This document shows positions 17,978-27,488 of a stretch of DNA of 64,000 nucleotides, piece by piece. Source of the DNA: CAYWNA01 sp964459305 (GTDB taxonomy: Bacteria; Planctomycetota; Planctomycetia; Pirellulales; Pirellulaceae). The stretch is taken from contig CAYWNA010000006.1 in the NCBI GenBank assembly GCA_964459305.1, forward strand, positions 1 to 64,000, written 5' to 3'. A program made the translations under genes and the position numbers. The notes under the pieces are model-generated. The model did not search any database. It was not told where the DNA came from and worked only from the letters and a program-made list of their open reading frames with translations. Position 1 is the stretch's first letter, and each line of letters starts with the position of its first letter.

Positions 17978-19132
17978 TCAACCGATACGCTGTGCCTGAC
18001 CGCTTTGGGCAGCCTCGTAGGCCGCGAAGACGTTTCTCAGTGCTTGGAGGCTTTCGTCGGCGGTGATTGGCGGCGGTTGGAGTCCGGCGCAAGCGCGGAA
18101 CGCGGCGCGGACGAAGGGTGGGTAGCCGGTGGGACCTTTCGGTGCTTCGAACTGTTGAATCTGCGAGGCACGCTCGCCCTGCGTACTGGACCAGGTGAGA
18201 GGCGGGTCTGCTAGAAGGTCCATGTGCAGCCAGCCGCATGAGCCCCAGATCTTGATGTGTTCGTGATAGCCTCGGTCCAGGTAGTATCCCGACGTGTGCG
18301 TACCCAGCGTGCCGTTGTCGAAGCGCATCGTGACGGCGGCCGAATCCTCGATATCGAGGGGCTGACCGCCGACGTTGGCCGTGAATGCGGATACCTCGCA
18401 GATCTTCGAACCCGTGACATACGTAGCCAGGTCCAGCCAGTGGATGCCCAGCCAGATCAAGTGTCCACCGGCAGCCCGCGCTTTCTGCGCGTACCAGCTC
18501 TTGTGATAGGAGGCTCTGGTCAACCGAGTTTGGTCGGCAATCAGGTGCATTTCCAATCCAAAGATCTTGCCGATCTCTCCCGCGCGGACCAGACGCCGGG
18601 CTTCCTGGATGGCCGGATGAAGCCGATTGGCCAGCGCGAGCATCAGGTATTGCCCGCGCTCGTTGGCCTTCTCGACCAGTTTGGCAAAGTCCTCGACGCG
18701 CACACAGGCAGGCTTCTCCGCAAACACGTGACAACCGGCGTCCAACGCAGCGTCGATCGCCGGTGGGGCCGCGGTCGCTTCCATGGTGACCAGCGCCATC
18801 AGCGGTTTCGCTTGCCGCAGCATGGCCGCAGGATCTGAGTAGACGGTGGAGAGCTTCTCGCCTAGCACCTTACGTGCCTGCGGTACGGAGTTTCCGCTCG
18901 GGTCCGAGAGAACGACGGAGACAACCTCCTCGGCCTGTGCAAGCGAGGTGAAATAGTGTCCGAGGTGCGCGCCGCCCTCGTGGGTGATCACGCCGACAGT
19001 GCCTGCCTTACCACCGTTTTCCCCCGGCTCCGCGGCGTTGCCGGGCATGGCGGCCACGGCCACGGCCGCTCCGGCAGTCGCGGCGGCCGAGTTTTCTAGA
19101 AATCTACGACGATTAATGTTGCGGTCGGTCAT
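17978..19132 (-). CDS. Exported Gfo/Idh/MocA-family oxidoreductase (variant nucleotide loop)
   Basis: 384 residues with a strong Tat-type leader (NRRRFLENSAAATAGAAVAV). The EKP hallmark is at 139-141 (HVFAEKPACVR), and the C-terminal domain has GGHLIWLGIHWLDLATYVTG. The first Rossmann turn is unusual: GVITHEGGAHLGHY replaces the normal GxGxxG, so cofactor binding may differ. It is the last gene of a four-gene minus-strand operon: its ATG lies three bases after the TGA of the upstream hydrolase, and its GAGGAG ribosome site lies inside that gene's last codons, so the two are translationally linked. It probably oxidises or reduces a sugar released by the upstream hydrolases. Substrate unknown. 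Confidence 0.88.
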   Translation of the reverse strand: MTDRNINRRRFLENSAAATAGAAVAVAAMPGNAAEPGENGGKAGTVGVITHEGGAHLGHYFTSLAQAEEVVSVVLSDPSGNSVPQARKVLGEKLSTVYSDPAAMLRQAKPLMALVTMEATAAPPAIDAALDAGCHVFAEKPACVRVEDFAKLVEKANERGQYLMLALANRLHPAIQEARRLVRAGEIGKIFGLEMHLIADQTRLTRASYHKSWYAQKARAAGGHLIWLGIHWLDLATYVTGSKICEVSAFTANVGGQPLDIEDSAAVTMRFDNGTLGTHTSGYYLDRGYHEHIKIWGSCGWLHMDLLADPPLTWSSTQGERASQIQQFEAPKGPTGYPPFVRAAFRACAGLQPPPITADESLQALRNVFAAYEAAQSGQAQRIG

Positions 19133-19135
19133 GGG

Positions 19136-20869
19136 TCATCGCTCCTCGACGTTAGGTGATCTTTCGTCTTCGTCGACAACCGCCCTCACGGTGTTGACAA
19201 CGATTTCCAGTTCTTCCATATAGGGAACGTTCGCGCGATCTGTTTCGGTCTTCAGCACGAGGCCAAGTGTGTTGTCTCCGCGAAACGACGGGCAATCGGC
19301 AAGTGAGATTTCGAATCGCTGCCCCGGAAGTCCGCCACGACGTTCTCCGGCTGCGAAGCGTTGGATGCTTTCCGGGTCAACGGATCGGTCGTTGATATCA
19401 ACAGCCAGCTCGTCGTTATCGTCGAGGTGGTAGACCCAGAATGTGAGTTTGCCCTCCAGTCGCTGGCCGTTGCGGCCGTCGGCCATGCGGAACGGGAAGG
19501 CGAGACGCCGGCCCACTTGGTCGGCCGCGAGTGTTAGCACCGGGCTGTTTGGCTGGCCGAGCGGGCTGTGTCCTTCGTCGTACCACGGATAGCTGCGGAC
19601 CGGTGGTCTGCGGGTCGAGAGGCCCTTGCCCATCGGCAGGTAACGGTACGTGCGCGATCCGGCAAACACACGCTCCTTCGCCCGAACGGCCTGCGTCCAG
19701 CGGGCGATTCGCTCGCGCTGCTCGGGCGCCGCGGTTTTGGCACGGCCGAAGTGAATGCCGACGTTCCAGAACGAGATGCTGTCGGCTCCCCACGTGTAGT
19801 AGTTCGCGGCGGCACCACGGGCTTCGGATTCGGTGATCAGCATGCCGAGGTAGCTGTTCGGCGTGTGTTTGGCGGACATTGCGATCGGCCGGTCGAGGAT
19901 TTTCGGCGGGCCGTTATAGATCGTCCCGATCATGTTTCCCATCACGACAATCGTGTCTACGCCCGCTGGCTTGGTAAACCGAGCGAACTGATCGACGGGA
20001 AGTTGCGGATCGGTGTTGTTCCACGTCGAGATCACGACATAGTCGATCCAACCTCGCTTGACCCATGCCTCGATGTCGACACCCGCCAGCCAGCAGGCGT
20101 GAATCGATTCCGGCACGCGGACACCGAGCGTCAGCCGCTTACGCCCTCGGCTTTCAGCCGCCACGTCCAGCACGTTGCGGACCTGCCCGACGAAGTCGGT
20201 CATGATCGCCGCTTTTTCGCGGCCCTTGTCCCGCGAGAAATGTTTGGCCCAACGCACGAAGTTCAGCTCCAGGCCATCGACGTCGTAACCTTCGGCGATT
20301 TCGCGCATGATCGCCAGGCGGTGCGCCCGGACCTCCGGATGCGAATAGTCAAGCGCCGTTTCGTTGGTACGGCCGTCGGGCTGCTGGATGACGTATTCGG
20401 GATGCTCAATCGCAAACATCGGACAGAGCGGATCGCTACGGCTGAGCGAACGATGATGCGTGTCGTTCATCCGAATCGCCGCGAGCACCTCTTTGCCTTT
20501 GGTATGCATATGCTCGGCGACGAGGCGCAGGGCGTCGGTCTTCTCCGCGTGGAGTCCTCGGATGCCCGGGGCCCAGCCTTTCTGATACTCTCCAACGAAG
20601 CGGTTGCCATAGACCTCACCGGCCTTCGAGTCGAAAGTGCAGACATCGGGAGTCGCGGAAAGAAAAACAAAGGTCGTGAACGGCACTGCCTGCGTTTCGC
20701 GGTCCAGCCATGCCTTCACAAACTCCGACGTTCCCTCCAGCGGTGCTTCCATCAGCACCTGGGCATCGTCGTTGAGCACGATTCGCGGCTTCGGGCCGGT
20801 CGCATGACCGGTGGAACCAGCGAACGTAATTAGCGTGATGACAGTCAGAAGCGGAAGTCTTAGAGTCAT
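19136..20869 (-). CDS. Secreted family-10-like glycosyl hydrolase (GHL10 type)
   Basis: 577 residues, signal peptide 1-23 (LLTVITLITFAGSTGHA), start at ATG 20869 preceded by AGGAG. The N-terminal 400 residues form a TIM barrel with the GHL10/DUF187-like pattern: GKEVLAAIRMNDTHH, ALDYSHPEVRAHRLAIMREIAEGYDVDGLELNFVR (read in parts), and a later DYVVISTWNN strand. The acidic pair in VDGLELNFVRW is in the position of the catalytic residues of this group. The C-terminal 150 residues are beta-rich (LTFWVYHLDDNDELAVDIND) and may bind carbohydrate. Third gene of the operon, 30 bases after the GH-A hydrolase and 3 bases before the oxidoreductase. Catalytic activity of GHL10 proteins is poorly documented, so the substrate remains open. 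Confidence 0.75.
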   Translation of the reverse strand: MTLRLPLLTVITLITFAGSTGHATGPKPRIVLNDDAQVLMEAPLEGTSEFVKAWLDRETQAVPFTTFVFLSATPDVCTFDSKAGEVYGNRFVGEYQKGWAPGIRGLHAEKTDALRLVAEHMHTKGKEVLAAIRMNDTHHRSLSRSDPLCPMFAIEHPEYVIQQPDGRTNETALDYSHPEVRAHRLAIMREIAEGYDVDGLELNFVRWAKHFSRDKGREKAAIMTDFVGQVRNVLDVAAESRGRKRLTLGVRVPESIHACWLAGVDIEAWVKRGWIDYVVISTWNNTDPQLPVDQFARFTKPAGVDTIVVMGNMIGTIYNGPPKILDRPIAMSAKHTPNSYLGMLITESEARGAAANYYTWGADSISFWNVGIHFGRAKTAAPEQRERIARWTQAVRAKERVFAGSRTYRYLPMGKGLSTRRPPVRSYPWYDEGHSPLGQPNSPVLTLAADQVGRRLAFPFRMADGRNGQRLEGKLTFWVYHLDDNDELAVDINDRSVDPESIQRFAAGERRGGLPGQRFEISLADCPSFRGDNTLGLVLKTETDRANVPYMEELEIVVNTVRAVVDEDERSPNVEER

Positions 20870-20899
20870 CAGCCACTCCTTGAGCTGAAAGGCAGGGCG

Positions 20900-23728
20900 C
20901 TACGGGACGACGATTTCACACCATATGCTCTGCGCTGCGGCCGGATTCAATTGTAGCACTCCAGAGTCGCCGGCGGTTTCGATGGTGCCTCGGCGTTTGC
21001 CGGTTGCGTCGAGCGTGTAAACGGTTGCAAGTCCTGGCACTTTCAGGCAGACCTCCGCCTGAACCGGTTCGGCGATGACCGGCAAGCGGCCTTCGGCGGG
21101 TAGCATCCACGACATCGGCCCCCAGGAACGCTGTTTCGCCGTCGGCGGCCAGAAGCCTTGTGCTGTGTTTTCGACCTTGGCCACCGAGGTCAGCAGCACG
21201 TGACGCGACCGGCCGATCGATGCTCCGTCGAGCGACGTGGCCGTTACCGTGGCGAATTCGGTCTGACAGTCGATGCGCAGACCGCCCAGATCGATCGAGC
21301 CGGCCTTGGCGAGATAACCGATGGCCGACTTGGTGCTGGGCGTATTGATCGTCAACAGACCCTGACCGTAGTCCAGCGACAACTCCCCGGTATCGCTGTC
21401 CAGACGTTTAAGGTCGGCGTCCATCGTATCATATCCCGGCAACTGCAACTCCCGGGCAGCCTGGACGAATTCCGGGTACAGCCACTCTTGCCAGGGCTGG
21501 CCGGCAAGGCGAATCGTCTTTGCTTTGCCTTCCACTTTGGCATCCGCCGACAGGCCGCAGGCCAACACGGCGTCGGCATCGCTGCGAAACGTGTCGTGAA
21601 CGAAAGCGTTCCGCACTTTCGACGTGAAGGTCAGGGAGCGATAGTTCGTGTACTTGGCATTGCGCGTGTGCGGTCGCAGTGTGAACGCGTCGCCTGGTGT
21701 GTGGACAACGTGGACTTCGTTTCTGGCCGCAGCAACGTCGTGGCGGTGGAACATCATCGCGGCTGCCGGAAACTCGCCCCAGCGGGCCGGATCGGATTGG
21801 CTGCGAAACATCGACAGACCTTTCCCGTCGATACTGTACGAGAACAACAGGAATACGTCCCAGTCCTGCAAACAGGAATAGGCGGCGGACATCAGCAGCC
21901 CTTCGCAACGATACTCGTTCGGCCAAGGGAAGTTGAACTCGGCAATCGCCTGCGGCTTGCCCACGACGCTGGTGCGTGCAATCACCGACAGCGGATTCCG
22001 CTCGGTGGGAATGTCGACGCGGACTAGCGGATCGTTGGCGAATTTGTAGAACGGCTTGGCACTGCGATGGGGATGACGCCAATACTGGTTTCGCGACATG
22101 AAATCGTTCATGGCATCGACCTCGGTATCGACCATGACAAACTGTTGGTTCGTGCCCGCAACCGGCACTCGGACGCCGAGTTGCTTCAAGTGAGCCTGCA
22201 TCGTCTCGTAGTAGTGCCGTTGAATCTCGACGAAGAAAAGCAACATGTCGCGCACACGCAGCGGGCTGAGCAGAGGGTCACTCGGTTTGCTGTCGGCGGT
22301 CGGCCGGAACCGGCTGAACATTCCGAACGACAAGGCCACATTTCCCTTCGCCGGAGTCTCGTCCGGCCGCAATGCACAGCGGCCTTCTTCGTCCGTCCAT
22401 GCCTTTGCCAGCTCTTCCCGGCTGTCGTACCGCGACGTCAACCAACCGTTCCATCGCCGCTGCAGCTCGTCGCGATAATACGGCAGCGACAGCCCTGACA
22501 TATTGAAGAAGTAGAAGATCGAGTTTTCGTTCGTCGTTTCGACTACGGCAATGGCGGGCTCGTCCACGTACCGCAGGCCGGTGTACGGATTTCGATGCGT
22601 GAGCAGCTTTGTGGCGTAGTCCTTCTGAAGCTCAATCATTCGCTCGTCGAAAATGGAAGCTCCTTTCATCGAGCCTTGCCAGTTGTGAGTGAACTCGTCG
22701 CCGTGTTCGACGCCGTCGGCGGTGCGGAACTGCCGGTAGTCGAGCAAGTCGAGATAGACGTAGATACCTCGCTTTTTGAGTTCGGCAATGAAGTAGTCGA
22801 TCCGAGCGAGGGCATCCGCATCAAACTGCTGAGAGGTGCTTTGACGGTAGTCGATCAGCGGACCCCATCGGCCGTCGAGCGAATGCAGTCGGAGCATGTT
22901 TACGCCGTACTTGGCCAGCCGAGCGGCGACGACACGGGCCTGCTCTTTGTCCGGCGCACAATCCCGGCCGCCCACGTTCGTGCCGAAAAATCGCGCACGC
23001 GTGCCATCCTCGAAATAGAAATGCCCGTCCGGCCGAACCGTGACAAACCCGCGCTTGCCCGCCGGGGCGTCCAGCATGCCGGTGAGGTCGATACTGTCTA
23101 GATTTGTGTCGTCTAGCGGGAACTCGAATGGAAACCAGTCCCCGGTGTCCTTGAAGACGTATTCCACTGTCGGAAGTTCGTCGCTGTTGCCGGATACCTT
23201 GGCGTCGTCAAACCAGGCAACGCCTTTGCTGCGGGTCAGGTTCAGCGACACGATCACCGCGTCCGCTTCGTCCGGAGCCACGGCCGAGATAGTCAGTCTC
23301 TGCCAGTCCTCGGTCCCCGCGACCCGCGCGGTCGCGTCTTCGCTCAGCCATTTCGAGCCGCGTTGCCAGGCGAGATGTGCGTATGCCTGACCAGTGACAC
23401 CCTCGGTTTTGACCCAGACTTCGAGTTTGTACTCGGCGCCCGGTTCGGCCGGTCGCACGGCCGACACCCAACGCCCCGTGCAACGTTGCCAGTCACGCTG
23501 ATCGTCCGGACGGAAAGACTCGCTGATCGAAAGACTGCGACTGCCGGTCCGCGACACCGAGTCGTCCCATTCAAGCCGCGCCGGCGAGTCGAAGGCGTAA
23601 GGGCGCCAGCCGTCCGGGTACGTATCATGGTCGCGATCCTCTTCGAACGACGGGTTCTCAGCGAAATTGTCCTGATACTCCAGATCGCCTGCCAGCAGGC
23701 AAAGCGCGAAAATGGCATGCATTGTCAT
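20900..23728 (-). CDS. Secreted GH-A-clan glycoside hydrolase with N-terminal carbohydrate-binding module
   Basis: 942 residues with a short leader (MTMHAIFALCLLAGD); the start at ATG 23728 follows GGAG. Residues about 20-180 look like a CBM4/9-type jelly roll (NPSFEEDRDHD, YKLEVWVKTEGV, GVAWFDDAKV). The catalytic barrel begins near residue 215 (GTNVGGRDC, NMLRLHSLDGRWGPL). The acid/base candidate is E401 in ETTNENSIFY (the Asn-Glu pair typical of clan GH-A) and the nucleophile candidate is E597 in AIAEFNFPW. A C-terminal beta region follows. The clan retains configuration and cleaves beta-linked glucans, mannans or related chains. Second gene of the operon, between a glycosyltransferase and the GHL10-type hydrolase with 30-base gaps on both sides. 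The exact GH family cannot be fixed by eye. Confidence 0.78.
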   Translation of the reverse strand: MTMHAIFALCLLAGDLEYQDNFAENPSFEEDRDHDTYPDGWRPYAFDSPARLEWDDSVSRTGSRSLSISESFRPDDQRDWQRCTGRWVSAVRPAEPGAEYKLEVWVKTEGVTGQAYAHLAWQRGSKWLSEDATARVAGTEDWQRLTISAVAPDEADAVIVSLNLTRSKGVAWFDDAKVSGNSDELPTVEYVFKDTGDWFPFEFPLDDTNLDSIDLTGMLDAPAGKRGFVTVRPDGHFYFEDGTRARFFGTNVGGRDCAPDKEQARVVAARLAKYGVNMLRLHSLDGRWGPLIDYRQSTSQQFDADALARIDYFIAELKKRGIYVYLDLLDYRQFRTADGVEHGDEFTHNWQGSMKGASIFDERMIELQKDYATKLLTHRNPYTGLRYVDEPAIAVVETTNENSIFYFFNMSGLSLPYYRDELQRRWNGWLTSRYDSREELAKAWTDEEGRCALRPDETPAKGNVALSFGMFSRFRPTADSKPSDPLLSPLRVRDMLLFFVEIQRHYYETMQAHLKQLGVRVPVAGTNQQFVMVDTEVDAMNDFMSRNQYWRHPHRSAKPFYKFANDPLVRVDIPTERNPLSVIARTSVVGKPQAIAEFNFPWPNEYRCEGLLMSAAYSCLQDWDVFLLFSYSIDGKGLSMFRSQSDPARWGEFPAAAMMFHRHDVAAARNEVHVVHTPGDAFTLRPHTRNAKYTNYRSLTFTSKVRNAFVHDTFRSDADAVLACGLSADAKVEGKAKTIRLAGQPWQEWLYPEFVQAARELQLPGYDTMDADLKRLDSDTGELSLDYGQGLLTINTPSTKSAIGYLAKAGSIDLGGLRIDCQTEFATVTATSLDGASIGRSRHVLLTSVAKVENTAQGFWPPTAKQRSWGPMSWMLPAEGRLPVIAEPVQAEVCLKVPGLATVYTLDATGKRRGTIETAGDSGVLQLNPAAAQSIWCEIVVP

Positions 23729-23758
23729 GGTTGAGCTCCAGTGTCTCCCTGCGCCAGC

Positions 23759-25021
23759 TTACAGCGAAGTGTCCGAGTCGGTCCGTTCAAGGTTAGACGC
23801 GTACGGGCGGTACTCGATCAGTCGAATCCGCCATGGGCTGTTGATACGGTACGAAACGCCGCGCCACTCCACCGTCCTCAGGCATTGGGCGGAAATCAGC
23901 GCCGCGGTATAGACCAACTGTGTGAGAGGAAGTGCCACGATTGCCTTCATCGCGGTAATGAACGAAAGCCAATGGGCAGGTTCGCCTCGCGCGCGGACAA
24001 TTCGTCTTACCATGGCCTCCGACGGCAGCACCAATGGAATCAGCACCAGTTCGTATCCGACGAGCCCGCCTGCGGCCCATGCCGCCGCTGCCCAGTTTCC
24101 GCTGATCGCGGCGCACACTGCGAGGCAAAGGGCAAACACAGGGGCGAGAAATGTCACCGCTCCATGAACGAGGACGGCAGGCCAAAGCGGGTGATAGAGC
24201 CGAGCGGTCAACAACTGGCGGCGGCCCCAGCCAAAATAGCCGGCAATGTCGCAACTTTCCCGATTGACCATCATCAGCGATGGCACGAACACGACCTTCA
24301 GTCCGAGCCCTGCCAGTTGACGTTTCAGCATCGTATCTTCGCAGAAGGCGTTGGCCCAGCGTTCAAGCAGGTCGGATTGACGAAAGACGTCTGTCTTCAC
24401 GGCCAGCGTGCCGCCCCAGGCGATGCGGTAACAATACATCTGCACCACGGCGGCCGCGTTCCACCAATAACGGATCAAGCTACCCCACGCCCCATCGCTT
24501 GGCATATACCAACGGTTGCCTGTGGCCGCTCCGACCTCAGGATCAGCAAGCGGCGCCACCAAGTCTCGCAGCCACGTCGGGTGAGGCACGGTGTCGGCAT
24601 CCACCAGAGCGACAGCCTCGAAGGATTCATCCAACTCCCCAACGGCCTGCACCACGCTGCTGCACTTCAGGCTGCACGTCTCCCGGCGCTCGGTGAGGGG
24701 CGCGATGCGAACGTTTTGTGCGCCCAGTTCCGAGACCGTTCGTTCGACCACTTCCCAAGCCGGATCGTCGCGCGAATCCACCACGACCCGAAGCTCATAC
24801 GCCGGGTAGTCCTGATTGAGAATCGCCCGAATACAGTCGGCCAAGAACGGATCGGTGCCCCGAAGACACAGAACCACCGCTGTTTTCGGACAAGGCGCGT
24901 CGTCCCGGCGAAACGACTTCCAGCGGTGTAGGACATGCAGAAAGGCCAACACGAGCGGAACCTGACCGAGCAACAGCACCATCAGCAGACAGAATGAGAG
25001 CATTGCCAGTTGGTGCATCAT
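23759..25021 (-). CDS. Membrane glycosyltransferase, family 2 (ceramide-glucosyltransferase-like)
   Basis: 420 residues. One N-terminal TM helix (LAMLSFCLLMVLLLGQVPLV) precedes a GT-A domain with the D-D-D pattern: DSRDD near 82-86, the metal-binding DAD at 141-143, and the acceptor-side E228-D229 in CEDT. GRRQLL near 266-271 occupies the place of the QxxRW motif, though the Trp is missing. Three to four TM helices follow, and the C-terminus has VEWRGVSYRI, a signature typical of GT21-like ceramide glucosyltransferases. It therefore probably transfers a sugar from a nucleotide donor to a lipid at the cytoplasmic membrane. First gene of the operon with two secreted hydrolases and an oxidoreductase, an unusual partnership. 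No strong ribosome site is seen before ATG 25021. Confidence 0.85.
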   Translation of the reverse strand: MMHQLAMLSFCLLMVLLLGQVPLVLAFLHVLHRWKSFRRDDAPCPKTAVVLCLRGTDPFLADCIRAILNQDYPAYELRVVVDSRDDPAWEVVERTVSELGAQNVRIAPLTERRETCSLKCSSVVQAVGELDESFEAVALVDADTVPHPTWLRDLVAPLADPEVGAATGNRWYMPSDGAWGSLIRYWWNAAAVVQMYCYRIAWGGTLAVKTDVFRQSDLLERWANAFCEDTMLKRQLAGLGLKVVFVPSLMMVNRESCDIAGYFGWGRRQLLTARLYHPLWPAVLVHGAVTFLAPVFALCLAVCAAISGNWAAAAWAAGGLVGYELVLIPLVLPSEAMVRRIVRARGEPAHWLSFITAMKAIVALPLTQLVYTAALISAQCLRTVEWRGVSYRINSPWRIRLIEYRPYASNLERTDSDTSL

Positions 25022-25295
25022 CGCTTCAAACTCGAATAATTCGGCGCAGATTTCTCGAACGGTACCAGGGAAGGAACACTACCTTATCCGAAATTGGGAA
25101 AAACTCAAGTTTCCCGTGATGCCTGTCATCTTCGCCGAACATCCTGGACAGACTGAGATTGTCAACTATCGCGTGAAGGCTGCGAAAACCCGACAGCAAA
25201 TAGTCGCCGCGTTCTCCGAACTCGGCGCTTTCCCTCAAACACCGTGCTTCTGAAAGGCCTGCGAGCCTCAGAGCGTGCCTTCAAATTGTGGACTG

Positions 25296-25365
25296 GGGAG
25301 GGCGAGGCTCCTGCCGAGCCGTCGAAATGGCCGGAAGACCGGCTCAGCCGGAGCTTCGCCCTCCC
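25296..25365. repeat. Imperfect 26-bp inverted repeat (GGGAGGGCGAGGCTCC type)
   Basis: The arm at 25296-25321 begins GGGAGGGCGAGGCTCC and pairs with 25340-25365 (ending GCTTCGCCCTCCC) with a few mismatches and an 18-base spacer. It lies about 37 bases 3' of the oxidoreductase gene ending at 25402. It sits in the 380-base gap (25022-25401), where I see no other convincing feature: a 70-codon TTG ORF there is not supported. REP-like or terminator-like. Confidence 0.7.
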
Positions 25366-25401
25366 AGATCGTGCCCCTCACAGGATTTTGAAGACACGCC
25401 C

Positions 25402-26898
25402 TCAGACGTCTTCCGGCTTCGGCACCACAAACGGGGCCCGGTACTCCCGCGTCAGCATCGCGTTGGCTTCGTCGTTGTCGATGAACGTTTCCGACTCCGG
25501 ATCGAACTTCAACAGCGGACCGATCGAGAATGGTGTTCGGTCGAGATCGACGCCGTACTTCTCGGTCTTCTCCACAATTCGTTCGAGGGTCGACACGTTG
25601 TCGTCGAGGCTCTTGATCCGCTTGACCCGCTCTGTCAGGTCGGCGACCGAGATCTTATCCTCTTCGCCCAGGTAGTAGGAGATGTTGCCGATATGACTCA
25701 GGCCCGCCGAGAGGTGGCCGCAGCGTGCATCCGAATTCAGGAGCGACGGATCGTCCGCGACGACGGCATCCAGGAAGTTCGCAAAATGGTTCCCGCTGCC
25801 CTTGAACTCCTCGGTCTTATTCCCCTCCAGATCGAACGCGGCCGAGTAGCCGTAAGAGGACTGTACGACGTATCCTTTGCTACCGTGAGAAATCACGCCC
25901 ACCTTGGCGCCGCGAACCGCTGGCGTATCAAGCCCGTAGGTTTCGAACACGATGCACTTATCGCCGTAATCGTATGTGGTGGTCTCGATGTTGCCCGTGT
26001 CGCCGGCATCGACAAAATTCGGATCGTTGTTTTCGATGTCGTACCCAAGTCGACCGCCCCAGGTGATCACCGAATTGGGGAATCGGTCGATCGCCAGATG
26101 CCAGCGTGCGATATCCGTTTGATGCGGCCCCTGATTGCCCAGGTCGCCGTTTCCGTACAACCGCTGCCAGTGCCAGTCGTAATGGAATCTGGGCCGAGTC
26201 GGCGGCGTCAACGGCGCCGGACCACTCCACAGATTGTAGTTCACCTCTTTCGGAACTTCATACGTTCCCAGCGGTCCGATCGACTTGCGGCGTCGATAGC
26301 AGAGTCCTCTAGCGAATTTGACTTCGCCAATCCCGCCCTCATGGATGAACCGGACCGCGTTGATGTTGGAAGGGTTCGAGCGACATTGCGTTCCCACCTG
26401 GCAACACCTTTTGTACTTCAACGCGGCAGCCACCAACGCTTGACCTTCGTGGACATTGTGAGAGATCGGCTTCTCCAGATAGCAGTGCTTATTCGCCTGC
26501 ATCGCCCAGACACCACAAAGCGCGTGCCAATGGTTGGACGACGCGTTGCTGACCACGTCCACGGCCGCATCGTCCAAGGCCTCTCGCATGTCGATCACGA
26601 ACTTCGGCCGGACGCCGTTCTGTTTCTCCGCGATCTGGTCGCACTTCGCCTCCTTCGTCGAGTCTGGGTCGCAGAGGTAGCGAATCTCCGTGCGGGGGTC
26701 GTTGAGCCATTCTTTGCAGTGACTTCCCCATCCGCGACCACCGATGCCCACCACGCAGACCCCGATCTTCTCATTCGCGCTCGTCCGGGCCGCAGCCTGT
26801 TGCGGAAGAATGCTGCCAACTCCAGCCGCAGCAGCACCGGCCGCCGTAACGGCAAACATCGAGTCTTCCAGAAAACGTCGTCGTGAAATGCGGGGCAC
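25402..26898 (-). CDS. Exported Gfo/Idh/MocA-family oxidoreductase
   Basis: 498 residues. Tat-type leader (SRRRFLEDSMFAVTAAGAAAA), mature start around ARTSANEKI. The NAD(P)-binding turn is GIGGRGWG at 51-58, the acidic strand end is YLCDPDS, and EKP is at 142-144 (YLEKPISHN). The C-terminal domain includes GPHQTDIARWHL near the expected catalytic His/Asp. The length is typical of the long planctomycete subgroup with an extra C-terminal helical segment (ERVKRIKSLDDNVSTLERIV). It has no close partner: the gene upstream is on the other side of a 590-base gap. Likely a periplasmic or paryphoplasmic sugar oxidoreductase; substrate unknown. Confidence 0.9.
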   Translation of the reverse strand: MPRISRRRFLEDSMFAVTAAGAAAAGVGSILPQQAAARTSANEKIGVCVVGIGGRGWGSHCKEWLNDPRTEIRYLCDPDSTKEAKCDQIAEKQNGVRPKFVIDMREALDDAAVDVVSNASSNHWHALCGVWAMQANKHCYLEKPISHNVHEGQALVAAALKYKRCCQVGTQCRSNPSNINAVRFIHEGGIGEVKFARGLCYRRRKSIGPLGTYEVPKEVNYNLWSGPAPLTPPTRPRFHYDWHWQRLYGNGDLGNQGPHQTDIARWHLAIDRFPNSVITWGGRLGYDIENNDPNFVDAGDTGNIETTTYDYGDKCIVFETYGLDTPAVRGAKVGVISHGSKGYVVQSSYGYSAAFDLEGNKTEEFKGSGNHFANFLDAVVADDPSLLNSDARCGHLSAGLSHIGNISYYLGEEDKISVADLTERVKRIKSLDDNVSTLERIVEKTEKYGVDLDRTPFSIGPLLKFDPESETFIDNDEANAMLTREYRAPFVVPKPEDV

Positions 26899-27150
26899 GG
26901 CATTCTCCCATGGATGAAAAAGGGGTGTGGCATCTACAACCTGACAGTTTACCCTGCAACAATTCGGGTTTCAACGTCGACGTGAACACCGGTAGTGTGT
27001 GTGACATCACGAGACCGAGAAGAGGCAATCAAGACTATCTCGCACGCCCACAGGAACAGGCTTACAATCAGCGTATGCTCGCACGTCAGGCTGTGTGGCA
27101 CGACATGTGGAAACACATTTGGCACCGAGTCAACTTTAGCGGAGAATTCA

Positions 27151-27477
27151 ATGACACACCGCATTCTCTTCTTGGCAGTTACGGGGGCTCCTCGCTTGTG
27201 AGACATTGCTGGCCCAGTCGCCGGCGATCAACTTGCGCGCGGTGTACAGCTACCGGTGGACTTTCCCGACAATCCATTCTGCGCGTCGTTTGACCGGGTG
27301 GATGGTGCGATCGCGGCCAAGCAGGCCTTTGAGACGACCCAGGTCAAGAGAGTCTTTCACGGCCGCGAAGGTAAAGCGGACTTCAAAAAGGCAGTCCGCG
27401 AGACCGAGGCCCAACGCGCGCCGCAACTCCTCATTGCCGGTGTTGACCAGATGGTTCATCCATCATGCCATCCCTGA
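27151..27477 (+). pseudogene. Possible small gene interrupted by an in-frame TGA
   Basis: One reading frame runs from ATG 27151 (preceded by GGAG) through a leader-like start (MTHRILFLAVTG) to a TGA at 27199-27201. It then stays open in the same frame to 27477 with protein-like content (VDFPDNPFCASFDRVDGAIAAK, read in parts; KADFKKAVRETEAQ; PQLLIAGVDQMVHP). This looks like a gene of about 108 codons with one nonsense codon. I do not recognise the family. It sits in the 590-base gap 26899-27488, whose remaining part (26899-27150) shows nothing I can name. A chance open frame in GC-rich DNA is the alternative. Confidence 0.3.
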
Positions 27478-27488
27478 ACCAACGGACC

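Noticed and set aside
25026..25238. 70-codon minus-strand ORF ending four bases before the glycosyltransferase start
   Set aside because: It starts at TTG without a ribosome site and shows no family-like pattern. The proximity may be chance.
25288..26886. 532-codon plus-strand ORF
   Set aside because: It is the antisense shadow of the Gfo/Idh gene at 25402-26898, which has clear motifs and an EKP signature.
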